Source: Spisula solida
Lineage: Eukaryota; Mollusca; Bivalvia; Venerida; Mactridae
DNA length: 64,000 bases
Reading direction: 5' to 3'
Assembly (NCBI GenBank): GCA_947247005.1
Contig: OX365949.1
Coordinates: 5,466,001 to 5,530,000, forward strand
Position numbers and translations under genes: made by a program. Positions within the stretch are counted from its first letter, which is position 1; each line of letters starts with the position of its first letter. This document shows, piece after piece, positions 11,901 to 22,858 of the stretch. The notes under the pieces are model-generated. The model saw nothing but the letters and a program-made list of their open reading frames with translations, searched no databases and had not been told where the DNA came from.

Positions 11901-14900
11901 TGTGTACGACTTATTGTAATTTTTTATCGCGATTTGAGTCAAACTTTCAGGTAAAACGCACGAATTCAAGTGCTTATACGGCACATTTTCAACAGAAAAC
12001 TTCGGTACCTGCATTATACATTCCATGAAAAGCTCAATTCGAAAATCAAAATTTTGCATTACAATTCTGAAACAAAACGTGTTCTATGGTTACCAGTTTC
12101 TAGGCAACGACAGAACCTGACATAAACATAACGTTCTCGCTTATATGCCTGTTTTTCGACTATCATTCTTTTCAAATGATCGTTTTAAGAATAGAGTCTA
12201 CACTAAACCACCTTAAGCAATGGATGGACTTAAAAGAATAATTTAGAAAGAAAACAATTAAAAACCAGCCGCCTGTTTACTTGGTAAAAAGCCAGAAACT
12301 ATGGTTTGTGTTAAAATTTCGTCGCCTAGCAACTGGTAACCAAAGCAACTGTAGCTCTCGTAGGTTTTAGGTTATCACAAATGGATGAAACGTTCCAATC
12401 GATAAATTTTGTTTGTTTCTAAACACTTTAAAACTGCAATACATCACAAGCTTTATAATTGAACATGGAAAACAAATTCAATATTGAAGTCACTTTGACA
12501 TTTATCGAGAAAAAAAATAATTTTCAGGAATCTTAATTCCTTGGTTGCATTTAAAGCAACGTAGTCATGCTATATATTCAATAAAACTTTGAAATGTAAG
12601 CTTTCCTTTGGTATATGAAATTGTCAGGTGTGATCAAACATTAAGTCATGACATTCGGTTGTAATGGGGACATATATTATGGATGAATACCATATACATT
12701 ACACACAAAACCGATACGGGCCAATGCCATCAAATGACATTTTCACAGCGTAAACGATTAATTAAATAAATGTTAATGGCTTACAACAATAACGACCTGA
12801 TAAGACCCTTTCTCATTCGCAATCAGCACCACTTGGCGCATCTTATGAACCTATTTTTGTAAAACATGGTACTGGTCATGTTGACAAGACCGAAGTTAAA
12901 AATACTTTTTCTCAGAATGGCTTTTTGTAGTTACGACCTTATTATTCTAAGCCAGAGATATGGATAATTGGCACATCAAGGTAGTTTCATAACACGGCTC
13001 AATTAAAAGTAATCTTGGGTGTGTTGTTTACGGTTTCACAACCGATACATACATGTAAATTTCGTTTTGAAAATGATTAGGTACAATATTTAGGAAGTAT
13101 TTGACCAAATAATTTACTGAAATACACTGAGGAGTCTTAAGAATCAACACAAATCACTGCATTTCAATCATAATAAACAAACATCTCTATCACAATAAAC
13201 ATGCAAATCAATTTTCAAAATTATCAGTAAACATACAGTAATGAGACTACATAGCTGTGTCACTTTTGGCCTCTATTTCAGGAAAACACAGTTTGAAAAT
13301 ATTTGAAAACACGCAAATTATATGTTAATGTTATATCTGATATAATGTGTACAATTATTAAACTGAAACGTGCCCGATCATGATGTACGTAAGTGATGTG
13401 TAAAAGTAGTCTCACAAAAGTCAAACGATGTTCATTGATTTTAAATAATATGGGCAAACATTTGGCAATAACGTGTATGCGAACGCTAGGAAAGTTAATC
13501 TTAATAATAAATATGTACAACTTGCCATTATGTTTTTGTATATAACCTTAGTATCTTACATTATTCTACCAACTTTGTTGTGTTTTTTTACTCCAATCAT
13601 TTAACTCCAATCATGACATCCTAGGTTGACGTACAGTCGTTTATACGCTGTGAGTATACAGACCACTTTTGTTTTAAATATAATTGACTGAAAACGGAAT
13701 AAATCAAATACTTCACATGCACATGTAGTTCGCAGACATGAAGAAACGGTGACAGCCTCTAGCCACCAAAACAAGACATCATCGGACAGTTCTTTGAATA
13801 CATATGAGCCAGTCTCCAGGAAAACCTGCTCTTTTGACAAAAATATTGACTTTAAGATTTTTCATAGTATTACAGGATAATGTTAAATAAGCAAATTGCA
13901 AAAGAAATTATGTTAATAACTTGAGTTGTAAGGAAGTTTCAGCTGTTTTTGTAGAGTCCCTATTCGGAGCTTTTTGTGTGTCGTCGCAAACGTATTTCAA
14001 ACGTTATTCGACGTAACTAAAATAAGTATTTCATTATTACACCATTTGATCAATTCTTGACATAAACTGTTCAAAATAGTACCAAATTCCATAATTATGT
14101 TTCCCTTTTCAAAATATATATCAAAATCGAAATTGTTTGCATTCAGAGAAAGGTTACTTCTGTTTTAAACAACTAAATCCTCGTTTTTCTCAATCGGAGT
14201 ACTTTTCTGAAATTGGTCACCAAAGCAACAAAGTATGTGTTTTCAACATAATTCATAGGAAAATTTAAAGCTAAGGTATAGTACTATATGGGTCAATTAC
14301 TTAAAAAAGAATCAATAGATATGTATTTTTCCTTATTTTAGAGCTTTATCAAAATCTTGTTACATATAGTAATTACATAATGTCATTATAGCAGGTTTTC
14401 CTGGAGACTGGCTCATATCTATAACTATGTTTACTGAATACGTATATTCGACGACATGGTTTTTGTCGAGTTCAAAGAAAATTTCGTCCATGTCTTTATA
14501 AATTGGTTTTGCTCTTGGCAACGACTATCAATGGATGCTTACGGGTATCATATACACTACAACATCCAGTTGTGATTGATTATACATGTTTAGTATCATT
14601 GTATATAGGTTTGGAAGGAAGAGTACCATGTGTGCCTCATTGACATTAATATTTGCCTGTTCCATGGCGATGGCTTGGAGTCAAAACTATATAATGTTTA
14701 TCGTGTTAACGTTCCTGGTTGGATTTTTAAATGTTGGACATTGGATGCCTTCCTTTGTTATAAGTAAGTACTATATCTTATTCTATATAGATACGGCCGG
14801 GTTGTCGATTTCAAATTATCTTTAAACAACGACTATCTCAAAGTATAACCCGAGGGGTAGTGGTGTGTTAGATTTCTTTCCAGCAATTCTTGGTTTCGAG

Positions 14901-17900
14901 ATTTCTATTAAGTCCTACTGTCTGTGATTGACTGAAGGTTCTTGCGTTAAATTTATAAATTTCCGCGAGCAAATGGTGCAATATCGGTCCTTTAAGAGTG
15001 GTGTTGGTATTACACCACGTGCGTCGACGTGATACTCCCCGCTTATGAAAACATTTAACCGGGGTTATAAATAGAGACAATATATCAGCTGTGAAAGTAT
15101 GCTTATAGAAGATCGAGAGTCGTGTCAAATTCTCTGGACTATAAGAACGTTGAACTTTACTATTTAAACAAGCTCACAAGCCATCAATGCTGAATAAAGC
15201 TGATAACGCTTGTTTATTATACACGACAGACAGGGTACTCATCACTCGGCCGGACGTTCATCGGGTTATACCATGTGCAACACAGAATCATATGTCGACT
15301 ATTATCAAAATACTTAGATTAGAATTATTGGAAACAGTTGTTACATCATATTTCAGGAGTGGAATTCGTTGGACCAGCACATCGGAAGTTTGCAGGATAT
15401 TTGAGCTCATTTATGTTTGCAATAGGAAACATCACCTTGGCTGCATTAGCGTATGGTATCCGAGATTGGAGTACACTACTTATAGTTAGCTCCGTAGTAG
15501 GCGTGGTTTATTTTCCTATTTGGCTGTAAGTTATGTCTGATGTTTCATTTCAATTTTCTGTCAATATTGTTTTTTATGTTCAATTACAACATGTTAGATT
15601 AAATATTGCATAATTAAATAGCGAGTGAGTTTTGAATTTTCAACGACATATGTCGATATTTTTGACATGATACTTTTTTCGCGTTACTCATACTTCTACA
15701 AAATCAAAGGACACGTGCACATAACATCTAACATACGAAAAGACGTAAATGTATAATATCAAGGACGTTTAATTTAAATGAAGTTAATGATTTCAGAAAA
15801 CGTCTGTTTCCCGAATCTGTCAGATGGTTAAACAATCGAGGTAGAAACAAGGAAGCTAAGGCGGTATTGAAACTATGGGGGAAATGGAACAAGGTGGAAT
15901 TATCGGAGAGTTTCTATGAGAAGGTACTTTCAGAAGAGGAGCAACAAGAAGAAGTTAAAGGGAATATCTGGAATATGTTTTCAACCAAACGTCTCGCTTT
16001 ACGAACAATTCTAATATTCCTTGTCTGGTACGTATTCCATCTTCGGGTTTATACGTAGGGTGTTCCAGAAGTAATAGGACTTTTTTAATAGCAGCGCGGT
16101 AAATGAGAAATTTAGAAAACTAATTTGCTGTAAATAAACTTTCATCTATCTCTGACAAACACGCGAAATATTAAAGCAATTGGATTAACAATAAAAAATC
16201 CAATAAACATTTAATATACCATGTACCATGGAGGCGGGTCGCGCCGTGACGTTATGATGACGTCGCCTTTCAAACACAGTGTTTTGAACCGAAAGACATT
16301 CTTAGTAATTTTTATATATTGTCACCCTGACTTTCAAAACAGATCTGATGTTACTGTCCACATTGTTTATATTTGTCTCTGTACCAATGTTCCCAAAAAA
16401 ATGAGTTACAGTGATGTAAGAAATTGCTCTAACCTTGAAGCGTCTATCAGTGTACGAACGGTGTCTATCAACGTCAAACTACTTTTTCTGTGACTAGACC
16501 TGTGTTCACTTGTTAGTTCATACCTCCGCCGTCTGTGAACAGTTTGTGCCAATACAACACGAATAGATGCTGGATGCTATTACATTTTGCTTATTTAATA
16601 TTTTCAATGGTTTGCATTGTTTTTTTTCCAAATTATAACATAATTTAGCAATCGCGCGGTTTCTAGTTTTTGACGTTAACGTCGTTTTTTCCATGACGCG
16701 CTTCGATATATTCACTTGTTTACTCAGTCGTGATCATAAACAAACAGCGATTTCTTCGTAAGTTTGCATGCACACGTCAGTGACATCAAGCTAATGTCAC
16801 ATAGTTTGCCAATATTATTTTTTTAGTGGTTACTGAGATATTTCAGTGTTTAGTAGGGTTAATAATAAAAAATTTCAGTGTGACCCGCCAGTGCGTTACA
16901 TGGTTTCTATGACAACGCTTTGTTTGAGCATCACCAACAACAACGAAAAAATGTTGTTATCAGTATATAGAGCATGAAATTCTACACATATGAGATAAAT
17001 TGTGTTGAGTAAGAAGTTATGAGAAAAGTCCTATTATTTCTGGAACACCCCTCGTATATTATATAATTTTTATAAAAGTGTTCCGATCTTTCCCTTGACA
17101 TTTTCGTATGCGCGTACATCATTATATTTATACTACAATTGTAGTTTTAATACAATTACGCACGTTTAAAAGAATTTCACGACTTTGCATTATATTTCTC
17201 AAAGAAACATTTTTCGCCATTATGCGTTTACAAGTACATGCTTAACAATCCAAGTATTGCTATACACAGTCATGTTGAGTAGTTTGCGGTTTTTTCCTGA
17301 AGAGCAATTTATGTCTGTCTCAGACTTAAATTCAGGAGAAATGATAAGGGTATATGACTAAACTTTTGAAATTCAACAGTGTAACCAATAGCAACAAATC
17401 TCACAAATTTATTACAGGTTGTTCGTATGTCTGGGTTACTATGGTATGGCTTTTAATGCTGGAGATTTGGGTTCAGATCAGTACCTCAACTTTATGCTGC
17501 TAGCTGCGGCTGAATTACCGGCCTATCCTATTTGTATTCTTCTATTAGATCGTATTGGCAGGAAACCAGTGATGGTGGGGAGTATGCTGATAGGGGGTGC
17601 GGCTCTTATAGGCACCATCTTTACATTGTTGTACTTACCAGGTAATGTGCAGCACTTAAGTTATTTCTCACTTATTCTCTTTTTAAATACACATTAGCTG
17701 TTTCGATAAGATGGTAACGTTCTTAGATACTAGAAATCAATTAAAGTCACATTATTCCTCATTTTGACTGAGGATTCTTTCATACAGAGCTAGCAACGTT
17801 TGTCATTCGTCCTCATCTGTTTCTGTTGAATGCTTCCTTCCATGTCCGATTTGTTATAATTTCTTTTCACTCATTTTTAAAGTTTAAACATATCTATCGA

Positions 17901-19735
17901 AGAAATAGTTTACATGTAAGACAATATATATCATCCTAAGTTTGAGCAATATGATATAGTTAGCATAATGGGCTTCATGAGCTACATTGAACTATGTTTG
18001 ACTAGGGAGAGTTAACGAGGGAGACGGTAAACTTGGAACATTTTCTTACTTTCTGTTTTGTCCCTTTTCGCATAAAACGTGTTACAATAATATACCTACA
18101 TTAATTATCATACATAACTTTTGTTCATATATTCAGCTTATAACTTTCAGACATACCTATAGCAACCACTGTTTTAGCGTTAGTCGGGAAGATGGGGTTG
18201 GCCGCCGGCTTTGCAACCATTTACGTTTTCTCTGCTGAACTGTTCCCAACTGTTGTACGAAATGCCGCGATGGGTTCTTGTTCAAGCATTGCAAGGATTG
18301 GTGGCATGATTGCTCCATATGTTGCTGATATGGTAATAGTTTCCGTTATATTGTGTTTGATTAACCTGGCTGGCACTCTGATGTAATAGGTCTGCTGAAA
18401 GTTTTTTTAAAAAAAAACTATTTTTGCCTAATTCCGTAATACTAAATATTAACTCAATACGCATTTGTGACCATTTAAACATGTTTTACTTGATAGACCA
18501 TAAAGAAATGATTCAGTTATTTTAAAGATTGCCACACTCACGCCTATCCAAAGAAACATTATCGTTCACAACATTTAAATGTGAAGTAGTAGAATGCCAA
18601 TCCCCTAATGTAAAATATGAATAATGACACAGAACATGGTGCACAGTTCTTATGTCTTATGAAATAAAGTGGACACATATTTAGGATATGACGTAAGAAA
18701 TACTCCGGCTTTTGTCGCATATATTTAAAACATAACATTTTAATGCAATAGTCTCCCTATGGTAATAATATCATTATGTATCCAATTGATTCATTTATAA
18801 TACATATGTACATGTATTCATAAAATAAACAAACCCAGTCCCTTGTTCAAGTACATCAGTATTTATTTCACTTACAGGACCGCCTTGTGGGAGGATCATT
18901 CGGTAAAGCGTTACCTCAAATTGTGTTTGCAGCTATAACGATAGCAGGTGCCATTTGTTCTCTGTTCTTGCCTGAAACACTAAACAAAGATTTACCAGAA
19001 AGTATAGAAGAAGCTCATGAGTTCGGAAGGTATGTGGATTAATTGTCTAATTTAACCGGGTATATGCACAAGCTAATGATTACTATTTGGCAATGGTGTC
19101 AACAGGATAGGTGTGTGTGGGTATGAACATTTATCGTCTTGCATACATTTCCAAAATCATCTTTAGGATCTTGCCGCAGTTTTTTTTTTCAAAACTATTT
19201 GTAAGGCGATGTAATCCCGATGAAGACAAACACAGAAATAAAAGCTTAGTATAATGTGTCAACATTCAACTAGAATCGTGAATGTTACGTGTGGCTGTTG
19301 TACTATCCGCTGTGTTGTTTAAATAATAGGGTAACCGTGCTTATGAAGTAATAAAAACACTGTTGTACCAGTGTGTACATGTGTTTAGTAAGCACTTGTA
19401 AGTCTGATTTATTATCTTTATTGACACATGAAAGTTGGACTTTTTCGGCTGTTCAATTTGATTTTGTGTTGATCATCATAGTCTATGCTTGTGGTCTGTG
19501 ACTTCTTTTTGTGTTCTCTCTTTTGTATTTCATGCTCTGCTGTTTCTGTTGAATACTGGCTCTTCTGTCTGATTTGTAATTATCCTTTTGCATGCCTCGA
19601 TGTCATCGATGTTCCCTTCTCGTTTTATTTCAACAGTTTCTTTCAATATGTTTCAGGAGCAAACAAAGACAGAAAGGGAATGAAGTTTACATCAATCAAG
19701 CAATTACAATGGATTCTGATATAGTAAAAATGTGA
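8922..19735 (+). CDS. SLC22-family organic cation transporter (10 exons)
   Basis: A 12-TM major-facilitator transporter of the plasma membrane, expected to move organic cations or zwitterions such as carnitine. Exons: 8922-9064, 10481-10703, 11134-11237, 14609-14763, 15357-15525, 15797-16027, 17418-17641, 18151-18332, 18878-19029, 19657-19735. All have GT-AG borders and the phases join without a break: 1662 nt, 553 aa, the usual family length. Seen in the protein: first TM at about 18-41; a large outer loop (about 45-120) with PNHRCAIPGLDNDTY and N-glycosylation sites N71 and N99; MFS signature DKFGRK (156-161); PESVRWL (270-276); a charged central loop; LDRIGRKP in the second half; ELFPTVVRN before TM11; LPET near the end. 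The start ATG matches the short N-terminus of SLC22A1-A5-like proteins. AATAAA at 20362 is a possible poly(A) signal. The subfamily (OCT, OCTN or CT2/A16-like) cannot be settled by eye. Introns hold several transposons, listed separately. Confidence 0.93.
9374..9810 (+). mobile_element. Dispersed hairpin repeat, copy 1 (SLC22 intron 1)
   Basis: It begins GAGGAAATTTGTTGAATTTG and contains an internal palindrome (GGTGTAAGAT ... ATCTTACACC). A GC-richer part carries two perfect CRE-type octamers TGACGTCA, and the end is rich in CACTGTTATTTTCACTG. Direct repeat of the copy at 9866-10312 and inverted relative to 3052-3443. No coding capacity. Confidence 0.85.
9866..10312 (+). mobile_element. Dispersed hairpin repeat, copy 2 (SLC22 intron 1)
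   Basis: Same order of parts as copy 1, only 55 bp downstream of it, with one CRE octamer kept (TGACGTCA within TATGACGTCATG) and others mutated. The CACTGTTATTTTCACTG motif is duplicated. It ends about 170 bp before the exon 2 acceptor at 10480. Confidence 0.85.
11411..13661. repeat. Long imperfect inverted repeat in SLC22 intron 3
   Basis: The left arm, about 11411-11890, pairs with the reverse complement of about 13180-13661. Matching blocks in order include AACGACTGTA, ACACAACAAxxTTGGTxGAATAAT, CGATTAACTTTCCTA / AAGATTAACTTTCCTA, GAACATCGTTTGACTTTT, ATATAACATTAACATATAAT, and TTTCAAATATTTTCAAACTG. Arm identity looks like 70-80 percent by eye, with small indels. The 1.3-kb loop carries its own smaller inverted repeat. 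No transposase is visible. It could be an old inverted duplication or two opposed copies of one element. Confidence 0.8.
12088..12341. mobile_element. Small inverted-repeat element in the loop
   Basis: GGTTACCAGTTTCTAGGCAA at 12088 is mirrored by TTGCTAGGCGAC... read from 12341 backwards (GGTTACCAGTTGCTAGGCGA). The 254-bp body has no coding content. Probably a MITE, but no clear target duplication was found. Confidence 0.5.
13805..14415. mobile_element. 611-bp MITE with perfect 26-bp TIRs, TA target
   Basis: The first 26 bases (TGAGCCAGTCTCCAGGAAAA then CCTGCT) are repeated perfectly in inverse orientation at the right end. TA dinucleotides at 13803-13804 and 14416-14417 fit a Tc1/mariner-type target duplication. 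The interior is AT-rich without an ORF. It lies in SLC22 intron 3, about 190 bp before exon 4. Confidence 0.85.
16054..17054. mobile_element. 1.0-kb mariner-like element (SLC22 intron 6)
   Basis: The inverted termini of about 33 bp differ at only a few places. Left reads CGTAGGGTGTTCCAGAAGTA ATAGGACTTTT; right, reversed, CGAGGGGTGTTCCAGAAATA ATAGGACTTTT. TA duplications flank it at 16052-16053 and 17055-17056. The GGTGTTCCxxAAGTAATAGG-style end is typical of mariner elements. A full mariner is about 1.3 kb with a 340-350 aa D,D34D-type transposase. Here no such frame is seen, so it is a non-autonomous or deleted copy. It starts only 26 bp after the exon 6 splice donor. Confidence 0.85.
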
Positions 19736-20029
19736 GCTATGAATGCTCGTCATGTGATATTGGTATAAAACCGTATTATCAGAACATTATTGAAATATAC
19801 GTGGGATAACATTCGAACTGTGATTATATGCCGCTTTATACTGTTTTATGTTATTAAGTAAATTAGTGGTATATACTATATACTAGAAGTAGTATTTACA
19901 AAGTATTGTTTCAGAATTATGAATAATGAGAAGTGCTGGACTCTGATGAGCAAACTGTAAAAACAGTTGCATACATTGAATTGATTCGTACAGCAAGTCA
20001 AGTTGTAATATATAGTTCTAGATATTTAA

Positions 20030-20317
20030 AGCCACATTTACCCATAAACCGCTATTTTCAAAAAGCAATAACTTGGTAACCTTTTTGAAGAGCCATGGAT
20101 TTTGAGTACTTTAGTTGAGTCCCAACGGTGGAACACACAATTAGATGGAAGAAAACGAAATACAACTGTCAAATGATGAATTTTGGCATACTATTCCGAC
20201 AGCTACATTTAACTTTCTATCGTCAATTATTGGTCATTTGTGAATATATTCTAATTCCTTGTAATTAGTCTATTTACTGGATGATCGATAAAAGGTCTTG
20301 GAAGAGAAAATGTGGCT
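20030..20317. mobile_element. 288-bp MITE with TTAA target
   Basis: AGCCACATTTACC at the left and its inverse AAAATGTGGCT at the right are each bordered by TTAA (20026-20029 and 20318-20321). A TTAA duplication fits piggyBac- or Kolobok-type mobilisation. It sits about 300 bp past the SLC22 stop codon, so it may be part of the 3'UTR if the AATAAA at 20362 is used. Confidence 0.7.
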
Positions 20318-20321
20318 TTAA

Positions 20322-22858
20322 ATGTTCGATGTAAGCTATAACATTTCACATTAAAAATCATAATAAATGACTCCGTGTTAATTTATTTATTAATCTTAAA
20401 TTTCGACGGCTCATATTTGAATATTGGAACAACCGTAACTTGATGTATTGTTATTAAGCTGCTGTCTGCTGTTCGGCCGCCTTGATACTTCAGTTATTAC
20501 TGCTTAGGAAGCTCGACCTAGCGTTTCTCTACCAATGTAGAACACACCGTTAAAAGTCCCTACGCATTGCTTCATTGATAAAATAGACGTTATATAATCA
20601 GACGTAGGGAAAACGAAAACTGGCAATATAAAACATTAATTAGCAGAAATCGCAAGCAACCCAATTTGATTGGCAATATGGTGTGATGAAGTATATACCG
20701 AATTCATTGTTTTTAATGGTAACGTTATTTACTATTTAGAACTATAAGTACGCAAGGAACTACATGTAGTTTAAGAATTTATTTATTTTCCCTTCGATAC
20801 TTAAGTAAGGACTAAGGTAGGTAACTACTGCGAAGAGTTTGGTCGTAGTCTACACATGTATCGGTTTTTAGTAAACACAGCGCTGGTCGTTCATTCAAAT
20901 CAAACACACAGGTAAGTAAGTAAACTTGAACAGACACAGGTATAGATCAACCACGAGTTTTGAGACGTGACGGGAGATTACACTATTTAGTCATGGTGTG
21001 TGAATATATAGCTGTATTTCTAGGTTATGCATGTTTATGTACTTTAATCATAGAGTTTGTACAGTAAATCCCCCCCGTTTAGCTACCCAAGTTTAAAATT
21101 TACCTATACCTGGTTGGGATACCTTAAAAATGCGTTAATATATATATTTGCTTGACCTGATAGTGTCAGTATCGCTGGCTCAATCGGTAGAGAGCTTAAT
21201 TGTCAGCCTGATAACTGCACTATTTTTCTCACTTCATTTATTTGGTTTCATTTTCGTCAAGAATATGAAGACATTGTTAAAGCCATTTTTTAAATAATTA
21301 TTTTGACTTTGCATTGTATCTGTAATGGTTTTTCATGTTTCGCTGTTTTCATTTGCAATACCTAAACTCGTGTCAAAGATGTTCGACTTCACTTGGTGAG
21401 TTGGTTGACAACCTGTCAGTTTTGTCTGTCTCTGAGTAGGATGATGCATTTGGATATCTTATAGCGGTTGCTTGAAGACCGTTTATTGGCCTAGCTAACG
21501 CCATTGTTTGTGTCAAAGTTAAAAGACACATATACTACATGTATATTATATAAATTATGAACTCCTTGCAAACTTTCTGTATAAGGTATTTAATACGAGC
21601 CATATTAAATATTCATTATCATACCAACATCTTCACCAGTATGTTAACTAGTTGAAGCCATTACACGTTTATAGTTACACGCTGTTACTATGACTAACGA
21701 CACTTAATTTTGACTAATAAATCGCTAATATTTAAATACATCTCAGGAAACTTTATTGTGTAATATTACTTGAACAAGCGATTTGAAAAAAATATATAAA
21801 AAGTGATCATACCAAGGATCGAACCTGTAAAAGTAAGTCTCAGAAGACATCGCCGTATCCATTGGGCCACGTATTGAGTTACTTACAGAAACTACTTATT
21901 TAACTTATGTTGTTATTGAATATATATGCATACCCTTTTAGGGTGAATCAACTTTGCTGCATAAATTAGTCAAAAAACATGGTTTATCTATATGTCAAAT
22001 TATAGAGTTTGTTGACATGGATCGAGGCCTGCAACGTCTGAATTGCGTGTTTCTGGATCGATGGCGATTTAGTGAACTAGCACAGTCTTTTATCTTGCTT
22101 CAAGTTAAAATGAGCCGAATACAGGATACATAAAAATGATTGAAGTTGTTATTGTGATTAATAACTGTATGAATGATGCACCATACTACGTGTCATATCT
22201 ATAAATAAATCCCATGATTCTAACGAAAGCATGAAAATGCATCATAACGTGGCGGCATCGAACTAATTTTGCAAAATGCATACCTAGAATAAGGTAAACA
22301 ACGAAGTTGGCCCCATCAAACAGCAACACACCATGCAAATTGGCAGACATTGGAAATAATATGGACAGGTCGTCAAGGGTGCTGTAACCAAAACCGCACT
22401 GACATAGAGTGTTCTCCTTAATCATAGGTAGTTGGAGGGCTACTAGGCTTTGGTCTGCAGGTAACGACATGGCCGGGTACGGTGGGCAGCTACATTGCAT
22501 TGATAACGCTTTACAAAACAAAGAAAAATCAAGATTTACTTACCGAAGCGACGAAATTTACCGTCGAAAACCAGTCAGAGGTATCACTTCCGTTCTTTAC
22601 GTTATCCCCATTGATAATGTAAGCAACCATAACATATTACGAGTTATGACCCTTCAGCCAAACCCGTGTACAAGACCCAACTAGAAAAACAGTATCTAAT
22701 GTACATATCATTAAACAATTGCCTAATTTTAAAACTGGACAGTTACTACTCAATGCAATTTGCACATTATGTGTGCATATACTCGTAATGCAAAATATCG
22801 GTTATTTTAAGTACACTAAAGATATGTAGGTAATAATATACGCATATACCCGTGACCT
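20322..22858. other. Intergenic, no gene called
   Basis: No supported gene. At 21167-21215, GTATCGCTGGCTCAATCGGTAGAGAG-like sequence (A-box type) without a B box looks like a truncated SINE head. A tRNA-like relic is listed separately. On the reverse strand near 22259-22520 and 22568-22650 there are two short open segments ending at good donor sites (TAG/GTATGC and TCG/GTAAGT), but no family is recognised. Confidence 0.45.
21803..21877 (-). pseudogene. tRNA-Arg-like relic or SINE head
   Basis: The reverse strand reads GTGGCCCAATGGATACGGC (A box), a TCT-centred anticodon region, and CAGGTTCGATCCTTGG (B box and T arm), then a TTTTT terminator right after. The A box and surroundings resemble tRNA-Arg. 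The anticodon stem and most of the acceptor stem do not pair, so this is not a working tRNA. It may be the head of a tRNA-derived SINE. Confidence 0.45.

Noticed and set aside
13601..13840. 79-aa reverse-strand frame
   Set aside because: It spans the edge of the long inverted repeat and the TIR of the 611-bp MITE, so it is chance coding in repeats.
21167..21215. tRNA gene (GCTGGCTCAATCGGTAGAG A box)
   Set aside because: No B box or cloverleaf follows; at best a truncated SINE head.
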